From the NCBI RefSeq assembly GCF_000725485.1, contig NZ_JOAG01000009.1, positions 124,001 to 188,000 on the forward strand: a stretch of DNA of 64,000 nucleotides. The letters are read 5' to 3'. Below the pieces are notes generated by a model, which was not told the DNA's origin, did no database searches, and worked only from the letters and a program-made list of their open reading frames with translations. How positions within the stretch are numbered: position 1 is the stretch's first letter; each line of letters starts with the position of its first letter. Below, in pieces: positions 49,012 to 57,265 of the stretch. Made by a program: the position numbers and the translations under genes. Source of the stretch: Nonomuraea candida (GTDB lineage: Bacteria > Actinomycetota > Actinomycetes > Streptosporangiales > Streptosporangiaceae).

Positions 49012-51742
49012 CGGGTTTGTCGTCCTTTCCGTTCCACATGTCGCCGTCGTCGATCTGCTCGTGCTCCGTCTGCCGGCGGCCTTCCTGCCAGCCACGTTGC
49101 ATGGACGACATGAGCTGTGCGAGCTCCTCCGGCGAGCGCGTCGCGCTGCCGCGCCGCCGCGGGCGCGTGTCGGTACGGAGCTGGGGGGCCAGGCTGGCCT
49201 GCGGAATCCGCATGGGCAGCCCGTCGAGATCCGCGTCCGCCTCCTGGGCCGGGATCGTGACACTCCAGCCGGCGGGCGGGCCGCCCTCGAACGCCGGGCC
49301 GCCTCGGAACGCCGGCGCGGCCTCGAACGGCGGAGGGCTGTCGAACGCCGAACCCGTGACGAACGGCGAGCCGTTACCGAACGGCGAGCCGCTTGTGAAC
49401 GGCGAGTCGCCGGTGAGCGGCGAGGCGTCGCCGAAGGGCGGGACGGTCTCGGGCACCGGGGAGGTCGCCGGCGGGAGCGGCGGCATGGGGCCCGCGTCGA
49501 ACCAGGGACTGCGCGCCGGCGCGGCGCCGGCGTCCTGGCCGGTGTCACCCTCGGCGCCGTGACCGGTGCCGTGACCGGTGGCGGGCTCGTCGGCGCTCTC
49601 CGCGGCGGGCCCGGCGGCAGGACCCGTGGCGGGCCCGGCGGCAGGTTCCGTGGCGGGTTCCGGAACGGACGCCCTGGCGGGTTCCGGAACGGAGGCCGTG
49701 GCGGGTTCCGGAATGGAGGCCGTGGCGGGTTCCGGAACGGACGGCGTGGCGGGGGAGGCGTCGTGCGTGCTGCCGTTCACGGAGTCGTGGGCGCCGCCGT
49801 TCAGCGCCGCGACCTTGGCGGCGGCGGACGGCGCGGCGGTCAGGGCGGGCTGCTCGGCGCCGGCGAGCAGGGCGGCGGGCAGCAGCACGATCGCGGTCGT
49901 CCCGTCGTACGGGGACCGCCGCAGCATGATCTTGATTCCGTGCCGGGCCGCGAGCCGCCCCACCACGAACAGCCCGAGCCGGTCGCTGTCGGCCAGGTCG
50001 AACTCCGGCACGTCGGCCAGCCGCGCGTTCAGCCCGGCCAGGGCGGCGTCGGTCAGCCCGAGACCGCGGTCCTCCACCTCCAGCGCCAGGCCGTTGGCCG
50101 CGGTCACGCCGCGCACCTGCACGGTGGTGTTGGGCGGGGAGAAGACGGTCGCGTTCTCGACCAGCTCGGCGACCAGGTGGATGACGTCGGTGACCGCGGC
50201 GCCGACCAGCATCGGCGCGTCCGGCATCGGCGCGACCGTCACGCGGGTGTAGTCCTCGACCTCCAGCACCGCCGCGCGCACCACGTCGAACAGCGGCACC
50301 GGGTCCCGCCAGCGGCGCGCGGGCGACGAGCCGGACAGGATGATGAGGTTCTCCGCGTGCCGCCGCATGCGGGTGGTCAGGTGGTCGAGCTTGAACAGGT
50401 CCTCCAGGACCTCCGGCTCGTCCACCCGGCGCTCCATGGTGTCCAGCAGCGAGAGCTGGCGGTGCAGCAGCGCCTGGTTGCGCCGGGCCAGGTTGAGGAA
50501 GACCTGGCCGACGCCCTTGCGCAGGGCCGCCTGGCCGACCGCGGCCTCGACGGCCGTCCTGCGGACCAGGGAGAAGGCGTTCACCACCCGGTCCACCTCG
50601 GCGGTCTCGGCCACCGGGTCGAGCCCCGGCGCCTCGGTGGCGGGGTCCACGTCGTCGCCGCGGCGCAGCCGCTCGACCAGCCGGGGCAGCCGCTGCTCGG
50701 CCAGCTCCACCGCCGAGCCCTGCACCCGCCTGAGCTCCTCGACCAGCGAGCGGCCGAACCGGTACGACAGCCACACCGACAGCACCACGGCCGCCAGGCC
50801 CAGCAGCAGGACGAGCCCGATCCGCCAGTACGCCCCGGTCTTCTGCGCCTCGCCCGACGCCGCGGCGCGGGCCAGCTCGGCCTGCGTGTCACGGTTGATC
50901 TGGGCCAGCACGGCCTCGGCGTCGCCGCGCCACTCGGCGGCCGAGACGGGCGGGGCGCCGCCGGTGTCGTACGAGAACAGCTCGTCCTCGACCGCCACCA
51001 GCCGCCGGTAGGCGGCGCTGGACACCAGCCGGTCGTAGCTCGCGCGCAGCTCGGGCCCCGCGTCGCGCTCGGCGGTGGCCAGGGCGAGCCGGCGGCCGGT
51101 CATCGCGGCGACGAACGCGGCGCGGTCGGTCGGGGTCATGCTGCGCTGCACCAGCGTGGCGGTGAGGACGGCGTGCTCGCGCCACAGGTACTCGGCGGAG
51201 GTGCTGTAGGCCGTCATCCCGCGGACGGACTGGTAGGCCGAGGCGTCGCTCATCGCGTCGCGGTCGGTGAACTGCTGGTTCGCCACGGCGATCAGGTTGT
51301 TGTACGCCTCGATGATCGTCAGCGCCGGCGCCAGCACGCCTCCGTCGGCGGAGGCCCGCAGCGACTGCAGCCCGTCCAGGGCCTGCACCATGCTCTGCAC
51401 GTTGGCCGGCCGCTCGCCGCCCGCCGCCCCGGAGTCCAGCTCGGTGATGATCTGGCGCAGCCGGGCGACGTGGTCGTCGGTGACCCGCCGCTGCTCGGCC
51501 AGCGGCTTGTACGCCGCGGTGCCGTTCGGCGCCTCGGCCGAGAGCTGGCGTTCCCGCTGTAACTCCACGATCAGTCCCAGCACCGGCGCCCCGATCGACT
51601 CCCACCGGTCCTGGATCTGCGAGACCGTGGTGATCTCGTCCACGCTGGAGTAGGCGATGAACCCCCAGAGGGCGACCATGGAGACCAGCGGAAGCAGGAG
51701 GATCCTGAGCAGCTTGGTGCGAAGAGGCGGGGGCGAGCTCAT
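49004..51742 (-). CDS. cvnA: conservon sensor kinase (CvnA) with repeat-rich tail
   Basis: A 912-residue membrane sensor. A first helix lies at 10-30. An outer nitrate/nitrite-sensing (NIT) domain spans about 45-290. The second helix is near 307-328, then a HAMP-like segment. A dimerisation region reads Leu-Phe-Lys-Leu-Asp-His-Leu-Thr-Thr-Arg-Met-Arg-Arg-His-Ala-Glu-Asn. The HATPase domain carries Glu-Leu-Val-Glu-Asn-Ala and Glu-Asp-Arg-Gly-Leu-Gly. The last 270 residues are low complexity, with Val-Pro-Glu-Pro-Ala-Thr and Gly-Ser-Pro-Phe repeats, so length may vary by strain. Conservons tune morphology and antibiotic output in Streptomyces. First gene of the four-gene operon. Confidence 0.9.
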   Translation of the reverse strand: MSSPPPLRTKLLRILLLPLVSMVALWGFIAYSSVDEITTVSQIQDRWESIGAPVLGLIVELQRERQLSAEAPNGTAAYKPLAEQRRVTDDHVARLRQIITELDSGAAGGERPANVQSMVQALDGLQSLRASADGGVLAPALTIIEAYNNLIAVANQQFTDRDAMSDASAYQSVRGMTAYSTSAEYLWREHAVLTATLVQRSMTPTDRAAFVAAMTGRRLALATAERDAGPELRASYDRLVSSAAYRRLVAVEDELFSYDTGGAPPVSAAEWRGDAEAVLAQINRDTQAELARAAASGEAQKTGAYWRIGLVLLLGLAAVVLSVWLSYRFGRSLVEELRRVQGSAVELAEQRLPRLVERLRRGDDVDPATEAPGLDPVAETAEVDRVVNAFSLVRRTAVEAAVGQAALRKGVGQVFLNLARRNQALLHRQLSLLDTMERRVDEPEVLEDLFKLDHLTTRMRRHAENLIILSGSSPARRWRDPVPLFDVVRAAVLEVEDYTRVTVAPMPDAPMLVGAAVTDVIHLVAELVENATVFSPPNTTVQVRGVTAANGLALEVEDRGLGLTDAALAGLNARLADVPEFDLADSDRLGLFVVGRLAARHGIKIMLRRSPYDGTTAIVLLPAALLAGAEQPALTAAPSAAAKVAALNGGAHDSVNGSTHDASPATPSVPEPATASIPEPATASVPEPARASVPEPATEPAAGPATGPAAGPAAESADEPATGHGTGHGAEGDTGQDAGAAPARSPWFDAGPMPPLPPATSPVPETVPPFGDASPLTGDSPFTSGSPFGNGSPFVTGSAFDSPPPFEAAPAFRGGPAFEGGPPAGWSVTIPAQEADADLDGLPMRIPQASLAPQLRTDTRPRRRGSATRSPEELAQLMSSMQRGWQEGRRQTEHEQIDDGDMWNGKDDKPDA

Positions 51743-51905
51743 CCTTCGTGTCCCATTCCGCGCGTGGTGGATGCGCCGGGCAGTCGTGACCTTGCTACCG
51801 CCCCCCGAGGTTGCCCGCCACGACTGGGTGCGCCTGTGGTCCGTCCACTATGCCCATGGGGCACATGTACTTCAAGGTACGGATGCGAAGAATCATGCGA
51901 ATCGC

Positions 51906-51926
51906 GTGTTGACTCTTTGTCAACAC
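51906..51926. promoter_or_regulatory. inverted repeat GTGTTGAC-N5-GTCAACAC
   Basis: Perfect 8-bp arms in an AT-richer patch of the 225-bp gap between the acyl-CoA dehydrogenase end and the cvnA start. On the minus strand it supplies TTGACA for a cvnA promoter, so it may be an operator. It could also act as a terminator for the acyl-CoA dehydrogenase. Confidence 0.5.
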
Positions 51927-51967
51927 ACGGTTCGTGATCGTGATGACGCCTGTGTGACGCCGCGTGA

Positions 51968-53143
51968 TCAGACGAAGGCGCTCAGCCCCGTGATCGCCCG
52001 CCCGACGATGAGGCTGTTGATCTCCCGGGTGCCCTCGTAGGAGTAGATCGCCTCGGCGTCGGCGACGAACCGGGCGATGTCGTAGTCGAGGATGATGCCG
52101 TTGCCCGCCAGCAGCTCGCGGGCCCAGCCCACGACCTCCCGCATGCGCGTCGTGCAGTACGCCTTGGCCAGCGCCGAGTGCTCGTCGCGGAAGACCTCCT
52201 CGTCCTGTAGCTGCGCCAGGCGCACCACCATGCCCAGGCAGGCGGTGGCGTTGCCGAGCATCTTGACCAGCAGGTCCTGGACGAGCTGGAACTTGCCGAT
52301 GGGCCGGCCGAACTGCTCGCGCTCCTTGGCGTAGCGCAGCGCGATCTCGTACGCGGCGATCATGATGCCGACCGCCTGCCAGGCGACGCCGCTGCGGGTC
52401 CTGCGCAGGATCTTGGCGGTGTCGCGGAAGGAACGGGCCTCCTGCAGCCGGTGGGACTCGGGCACGCGGCAGCCCGACAGCGTGATGTCGGCGTTCTGCA
52501 CCGTGCGCAGCGCCATCTTGTCCTCGATCTTCGTGGCGGTGAAGCCAGGCGTGTCCCCCTCCACCACGAACCCCTTGACGTGCCCGTCCGCCTCGTCGCG
52601 GGCCCACACCACGATCAGGTCGGCGAAGGTGCCGTTGCCGATCCAGCGCTTGGCGCCGTCCAGCACCCACGTGTCGCCCTCGCGCCTGGCCGTGGTGCGC
52701 AGGCCCCCGGACACGTCCGAGCCGCCGGTCGGCTCGGTCAGCGCGAACGCGCCGATCTGCTCCATCCTGCTCATCGCGGGCAGCCAGCGCTCCCGCTGCT
52801 CCGCCGAGCCGCACGCCGCGATGCTGCCCATCGCCAGGCCGGTGTGCACGCCGAAGAACGTGGCCATCGACGGGTCGGCGTGGGCCATCTCCAGCGCCAG
52901 GAAGCCGCTGAGCAGGCCGCTGGGCTTGGGCCCCGGGCACTCGGGGTAGGCCAGGCCGGCGATGCCCAGCTCCGCGTACTCCTTCACCAGGCCGACGGGG
53001 AACTCCGCGCGCACCCAGCAGTCGTTGGCGATGGGCGCCACCTTCTCCTTGAGGAACTCGCGCACGCGCAGCAGGATGCCGCGCTCCTCGTCAGAGAGCA
53101 GGTTCTCGAACTCGTAGAAATCTCCGGTCAGCAGCTCGGACAT
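51968..53143 (-). CDS. acyl-CoA dehydrogenase (glutaryl-CoA-like)
   Basis: A 391-residue flavoenzyme. Ala-Leu-Thr-Glu-Pro-Thr-Gly-Gly-Ser-Asp is the FAD-binding signature and Tyr-Glu-Gly-Thr-Arg-Glu-Ile-Asn the C-terminal motif with the catalytic base nearby. Its sequence style fits the glutaryl-CoA dehydrogenase/short-chain branch. It oxidises acyl-CoA at alpha-beta and passes electrons to ETF. It stands alone. The ATG at 53143 is followed upstream by two 28-bp tandem repeats. Confidence 0.88.
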   Translation of the reverse strand: MSELLTGDFYEFENLLSDEERGILLRVREFLKEKVAPIANDCWVRAEFPVGLVKEYAELGIAGLAYPECPGPKPSGLLSGFLALEMAHADPSMATFFGVHTGLAMGSIAACGSAEQRERWLPAMSRMEQIGAFALTEPTGGSDVSGGLRTTARREGDTWVLDGAKRWIGNGTFADLIVVWARDEADGHVKGFVVEGDTPGFTATKIEDKMALRTVQNADITLSGCRVPESHRLQEARSFRDTAKILRRTRSGVAWQAVGIMIAAYEIALRYAKEREQFGRPIGKFQLVQDLLVKMLGNATACLGMVVRLAQLQDEEVFRDEHSALAKAYCTTRMREVVGWARELLAGNGIILDYDIARFVADAEAIYSYEGTREINSLIVGRAITGLSAFV

Positions 53144-53167
53144 GGTGCACGGCTACCCGAGCGGAAG

Positions 53168-53223
53168 CGGCACGAACCGGCCCGCCGATCACACCCGGCA
53201 CGAACCGGCCCGCCGATCACACC
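53168..53223. repeat. two 28-bp tandem repeats
   Basis: Exact copies start at 53168 and 53196, with a diverged third copy after them. They occupy the gap between the divergent acyl-CoA dehydrogenase and aminotransferase-fold genes. Confidence 0.85.
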
Positions 53224-53381
53224 CGGCGCGAGCCGTCGCGCCCGGACCGCCGCGGCTCCGCGCCGGCGCGAACCCTGCGGTCGGGAACGGCCGGGCCGTG
53301 AGACCGATCACGCGGGCGCGCCCGGAACGGCAGACTTTCGCATCACACGGTCCGCATGTCCGGGAAAGGCAGTGATGCGCG

Positions 53382-54572
53382 ATGCTCGACGTGTTCGACA
53401 GATGCCGGCTCCACGACGACTTCGAGCCCGTGGCGGAGCTGGGCGCCTACCCCTACTACCGGCCCGTCCAGGAACGGCCGGCCACCGGCGAGGTCGTCGT
53501 GGACGGGCGCGTGCTGGTGTCGGCCGGGTCCAACGACTACCTGGGCCTGTCGGCCGACCCCCGGCTGAAGGAGGCCGCCTGCCGGGCGATCCGCCTGCTG
53601 GGCACCGGAACCTCGGGATCGCGGCTGGTCAACGGGTCGCTCGCGCTGCACGAGACCCTGGAGGGGCGGCTGGCCGCCTTCCTCGGCCAGGAGGCGGCCA
53701 TGGTGACCGCGACCGGCTTCCTGGCCAACCTCGCGCTCAGCGCGCTGGTGGGGCCGCGCGACGCCGTACTGGCCGATCAGCTCATCCACGCCTCCCTCAT
53801 CGACGCCGTCCGGCTCTCGCGCGCCCGCATGCGCCGCTACCGGCACAACGACCTCGCGCACCTGGAGCGGCTGCTGCGGGAGTGCGACCCGGGCGCGGCC
53901 GGGCTGATCCTCACCGAGGGCATGTTCTCCACCACCGGCACGCTGTGCGACCTGCCCGGCATCGCCGCGCTCGCCCGCCGGTACGGCGCCCGCCTGGCCC
54001 TCGACGGAGCCCACGACATCGGCCTGCTCGGCGCGGGCGGCCGCGGCGCCGCCGAGCACCACGGCCTGGAAGGGGCGGCCGACCTGCACACCCTGGCCTT
54101 CTCCAAGTGCTTCGGCACCACCGGCGGGGCGGTGGCGGGGCCCGGGCAGATCATCGTCTACCTGCGCCACCACGCCCGCGCCATGATCTTCTCCGCCGCC
54201 CTGTCGCCCGCGAGCACGGCGGCGGCGCTGGCCGCGCTCGACGTCATCGAGACCGAGCCGGAGCGCCGCCGGCGCGCGCTGGCCGCCGCCGACCGGCTGC
54301 GCGCGGACCTGGCGGGGCTCGGCTTCGAGACCGGCGCGTCGCGCACCACGATCATCCCCGTGCACGTCGGTGACACGGTGATGTGCTGCCGGTTGTGGCG
54401 GGAGCTGTTCGACGAGGGCGTGTTCGCCACCGCCATGGTGCCGCCGAGCGTGCCCGAGGGGCGGGCGCTGATCCGCGTCAGCACCACGGCCCTGCACACG
54501 GAGGCGCAGCTCGACCGCATCGCCACCGCCTTCGCCGCCGCCGGCCGCCGCCTCGCCCTCATCCCCTCCTGA
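53382..54572 (+). CDS. alpha-oxoamine synthase family PLP enzyme
   Basis: A 396-residue fold-type I PLP enzyme of the BioF/KBL/SPT group. Ser-Asn-Asp-Tyr-Leu-Gly-Leu is the entry motif. Leu-Asp-Gly-Ala-His-Asp-Ile-Gly holds the Asp and His that contact PLP. The PLP lysine is in Thr-Leu-Ala-Phe-Ser-Lys-Cys-Phe-Gly. Such enzymes join an amino acid to an acyl-CoA with loss of CO2, giving 8-amino-7-oxononanoate, 2-amino-3-ketobutyrate or a ketosphinganine-type product. No biotin or sphingolipid genes are nearby, so the product is open. Confidence 0.85.
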   Translation: MLDVFDRCRLHDDFEPVAELGAYPYYRPVQERPATGEVVVDGRVLVSAGSNDYLGLSADPRLKEAACRAIRLLGTGTSGSRLVNGSLALHETLEGRLAAFLGQEAAMVTATGFLANLALSALVGPRDAVLADQLIHASLIDAVRLSRARMRRYRHNDLAHLERLLRECDPGAAGLILTEGMFSTTGTLCDLPGIAALARRYGARLALDGAHDIGLLGAGGRGAAEHHGLEGAADLHTLAFSKCFGTTGGAVAGPGQIIVYLRHHARAMIFSAALSPASTAAALAALDVIETEPERRRRALAAADRLRADLAGLGFETGASRTTIIPVHVGDTVMCCRLWRELFDEGVFATAMVPPSVPEGRALIRVSTTALHTEAQLDRIATAFAAAGRRLALIPS

Positions 54573-54674
54573 CGAACGCGACCCGCCGGCGCGAGGAGCC
54601 GCTTCCCGCCCAGCGGGCCTCGGCGCGCCTGAACCTCTCGGCGGGCTTGCCGCCCTCGGCGGGGCCGGCCTCCG

Positions 54675-56261
54675 TCACGGGAGGAACAGGTGCACGATCT
54701 GGAGGACGAGCACCACCGCCAGCGCCACGGCCAGGACCAGCCACTGGGGATCGAGCCAGTTCGACCTGACCGTCCGGGGCGAGGCGTCCGGGTCCAGGAG
54801 GTCGCGCAGGATCGGGTTGATCCTGCTGTCGGGCAGCAGCCGCTCCAGGTCGGGGATCAGGGCCGGCAGCCGGGAGCGCACCTCGGACGGCTGCCGGGTG
54901 GCCGCCCACACGCGGACGTCCCGCAGGATCGCCATGATCTCCTTGTCGGAGCCCGCCACGGCCAGGTCCGCCCGGAACTCCTCGAACACGTCACGCATGG
55001 CATAGGACCTCGCTTCCGGCCGGCTTTCCCGCGCACGGTCGTCCCCTTCCGCCCGCGCCCCTGCTGCCGCCCCCGCTCCGGACGCGGCTCCCGCTCCGGA
55101 CGCGGCTCCCGCGCGGGGATCGAACGAGCCCTCCCCCCGGCGAGGTTCGGGTTTCTCCACCGGGCGGGGCTCGGACGGGGCCGCCACCCGGGGACCGGGT
55201 GCGGCTTCCGCTCTGGGCTCGGGTTCCTGCCTGGCGTTCCGCTCCGGCGGTGGCGCGGCGTGCTGCTCCCGCGCCTGACCCACCGGCGAGCGCGAGCCCC
55301 AGGTGTCCTCCGCGGGCCGGGCCGCGCGCCCGATGTCCTCCGCGGGCCGGGTCGCGCGCCCCATGTCCTCCGGGGAACGGGTCGCGCGCCCGATGTCCTC
55401 CGGGGAACGGGCCGCGACCGGGGCAGAGTCGCGCGTGAGGGCGGACAGCCGCCTGATGCGCTCCTCCACCGGCAGGTCGTCGGTGATCCGCAGGTCCCTG
55501 AGCAGCCGCACCAGCCGCCCCCGCCCGTACGCGTCCACGACCGCCGCCGCCATCTCGGCGTACCTGTCGTCCTGGTCGGGCGCCCGCAGGTCCACCCTCG
55601 CCCGGTGGGCCCCCTGCGACGACGGCCCCGGCCACTGCGTCAGGAAGATGACCTCGGCCCCCTGCTTGAGATCGTCGCTCTCGTAGGTGGAGAACGTCTC
55701 GGGACAGTGCCCCAGCGCCAGGTCCAGGATGTCCACCAGCCCCCAGAGCTGCACGACCGGGTCGCCGTGCGAGGCCACCGACAACGCCGTCAGCGGCCGG
55801 CGCAGGCACTCCGAGACGATCGGCGCGAGCGCCGCCGCCCGGGCCCGCGCCTCCCGGTCGAGCGACTTGCTCGTCTCGTCGTAGGGCCGCAGCAGCTCGG
55901 CCAGGTCGAGCGGCTCCTCCCCGGCGGGCAGGCGCGCGGCCCAGCCGGGAGCCAGCGCGAGCGCCTGGCGCACGTTCGGCATGGCCGAGGGCAGCGAGGT
56001 GGAGCCGCCCAGGTACGCCTGGACCCGGATCGTGCGCCTGCTGTCCGAGCCGCCCGTTCGCGTGCGGGCCAGCACCACCACCCGCCCGTCCACCTGCAGC
56101 CGGCACACGCTCACCCCCGCCGAGGGACCGGGGTCGAGCCAGGGCCCGAGCCGGTGGTACCAGCTCGCGGTGCTGCCCAGGGAGGAGCGCACGGGCCCGA
56201 GGCCGGTGCGCCGCTCGTCCCACTCGAACTGGATCCAGTCGACGCTGGAGTAACGTCCCAT
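54675..56261 (-). CDS. membrane-anchored protein of the tubulin/GTPase operon
   Basis: A 528-residue protein, the last gene of the operon; its ATG overlaps the GTPase stop (TGATG). Residues 1-265 are a folded domain starting Tyr-Ser-Ser-Val-Asp-Trp-Ile-Gln-Phe-Glu-Trp and containing Glu-Thr-Phe-Ser-Thr-Tyr-Glu, a run that recalls GTPase-associated (GAP1-like) proteins. A linker (about 285-420) has four Arg-Ser/Pro-x-Glu-Asp repeats and Pro/Ala-rich sequence. Residues 425-500 are helical and the last 20 form a membrane anchor (Leu-Val-Leu-Ala-Val-Ala-Leu). The family was not recognised with certainty. I infer a partner or effector of the GTPase. Confidence 0.6.
   Translation of the reverse strand: MGRYSSVDWIQFEWDERRTGLGPVRSSLGSTASWYHRLGPWLDPGPSAGVSVCRLQVDGRVVVLARTRTGGSDSRRTIRVQAYLGGSTSLPSAMPNVRQALALAPGWAARLPAGEEPLDLAELLRPYDETSKSLDREARARAAALAPIVSECLRRPLTALSVASHGDPVVQLWGLVDILDLALGHCPETFSTYESDDLKQGAEVIFLTQWPGPSSQGAHRARVDLRAPDQDDRYAEMAAAVVDAYGRGRLVRLLRDLRITDDLPVEERIRRLSALTRDSAPVAARSPEDIGRATRSPEDMGRATRPAEDIGRAARPAEDTWGSRSPVGQAREQHAAPPPERNARQEPEPRAEAAPGPRVAAPSEPRPVEKPEPRRGEGSFDPRAGAASGAGAASGAGAAAGARAEGDDRARESRPEARSYAMRDVFEEFRADLAVAGSDKEIMAILRDVRVWAATRQPSEVRSRLPALIPDLERLLPDSRINPILRDLLDPDASPRTVRSNWLDPQWLVLAVALAVVLVLQIVHLFLP
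55305..55430. repeat. four 30-bp in-frame tandem repeats
   Basis: Copies start at 55305, 55335, 55365 and 55395. The unit carries TCCTCCGSGG and codes for the 10-residue Arg-Ser/Pro-x-Glu-Asp-x-Gly-Arg-Ala linker repeat of the membrane-anchored protein. Confidence 0.8.
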
Positions 56262-57265
56262 CACAGCCCCACCTCCGGATGGCCCCGCAGGACGCCGGTC
56301 ATGGCGAACAGCGAGATCAGGGGTTCGAGGACGCGCCGCGGACGCACGCCGCGCCGGAAGCGGCCGTCCGCGGCGGCGGCGCCGGTCGCCGAGACGAAGT
56401 GCAGGGTGCACTTGCGGCACTTGTCGTACGGGCTCAGCCACGCGTGCGCGCCCCGCCGGTGCAGGAAGGCGTAGACGTCGCGGCTCTCGGCCAGCACGGC
56501 CTCCGGGTCGAGGCCGTCGGGCTCGGCGTACAGCCAGGTGTCGACCGGCGCCTGGAAGCGCACGGCGTCGCACTTGGTGACGGCGATGGCGGCGGGGACG
56601 TCGAGCCGCCCGCCGCTCTTGGGCAGCCGGTCGAGCACGGCGCGGAAGGACTCGTCGCCCATCCGGGCCGACCGGCTGGAGCCGTCGATGACGAACAGCA
56701 GCCCGCCGATCGCCGGCACGAACCTGGTCGCCTCGTGCGTGGCGCTGCGCAGCAGCTCGCCGGCGATGTCGAAGAAGGCCACCGCGGTCGTGTGCCGCCC
56801 GTCGTTGACGAGCAGCGCGTCCACCGGCTCGGTCGTGGCCCGGTGCGTGGTGCGCGACAGCGCGACCCGCTCGACGAGCAGCGGATGCACGTAGGAGTCG
56901 ACGTACTCGGCGTGCCGCTCGATGTCCAGGGCGTCCGTGGTCAGCCCGTACGGCCGCAGCCCGCCCTGCTCGATGGCGCCGATCATCGAGGCCAGCAGGT
57001 GGGTCTTGCCCGTCTCCGGCCCGCCGACGAGCCCGATCACCAAGGGACGGCCGTGCCGGATGTAGTCGTAGGGCAGGTGGTGCTCCAGACCGGGGTCCGA
57101 CACCGGGGCCGGGCAGCGCACGTGGGCGGCGCGCAGCAGGTCCTCCCGGCGCGGCCCGGTGACGTGGCCGAGGGAGAGCGGCTGGTAGCGGCCGTCGGGG
57201 GTGCGCTCGTAGAGCTCCTCGTCGCTCCAGTCGAGCTCGTGCAGGCAGATGGGGCAGAGGATCAC
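56261..57265 (-). CDS. TRAFAC-type GTPase with N-terminal Cys finger
   Basis: A 334-residue P-loop protein. The N-terminus has Cys4-Pro-Ile-Cys7 with Cys51, likely a zinc site. Gly81-Gly-Pro-Glu-Thr-Gly-Lys-Thr88 is Walker A; Val-Ala-Phe-Phe-Asp-Ile-Ala-Gly-Glu is the G3-like box; Val-Thr-Lys-Cys-Asp matches the Asn/Thr-Lys-x-Asp guanine motif. Further cysteines (Lys-Cys-Arg-Lys-Cys) lie near 285. Proteins with this build are annotated as TRAFAC-clade GTPases of actinobacterial conflict systems. The GTG (57265) overlaps the pseudokinase stop and the stop overlaps the next ATG. Confidence 0.8.
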   Translation of the reverse strand: MILCPICLHELDWSDEELYERTPDGRYQPLSLGHVTGPRREDLLRAAHVRCPAPVSDPGLEHHLPYDYIRHGRPLVIGLVGGPETGKTHLLASMIGAIEQGGLRPYGLTTDALDIERHAEYVDSYVHPLLVERVALSRTTHRATTEPVDALLVNDGRHTTAVAFFDIAGELLRSATHEATRFVPAIGGLLFVIDGSSRSARMGDESFRAVLDRLPKSGGRLDVPAAIAVTKCDAVRFQAPVDTWLYAEPDGLDPEAVLAESRDVYAFLHRRGAHAWLSPYDKCRKCTLHFVSATGAAAADGRFRRGVRPRRVLEPLISLFAMTGVLRGHPEVGL

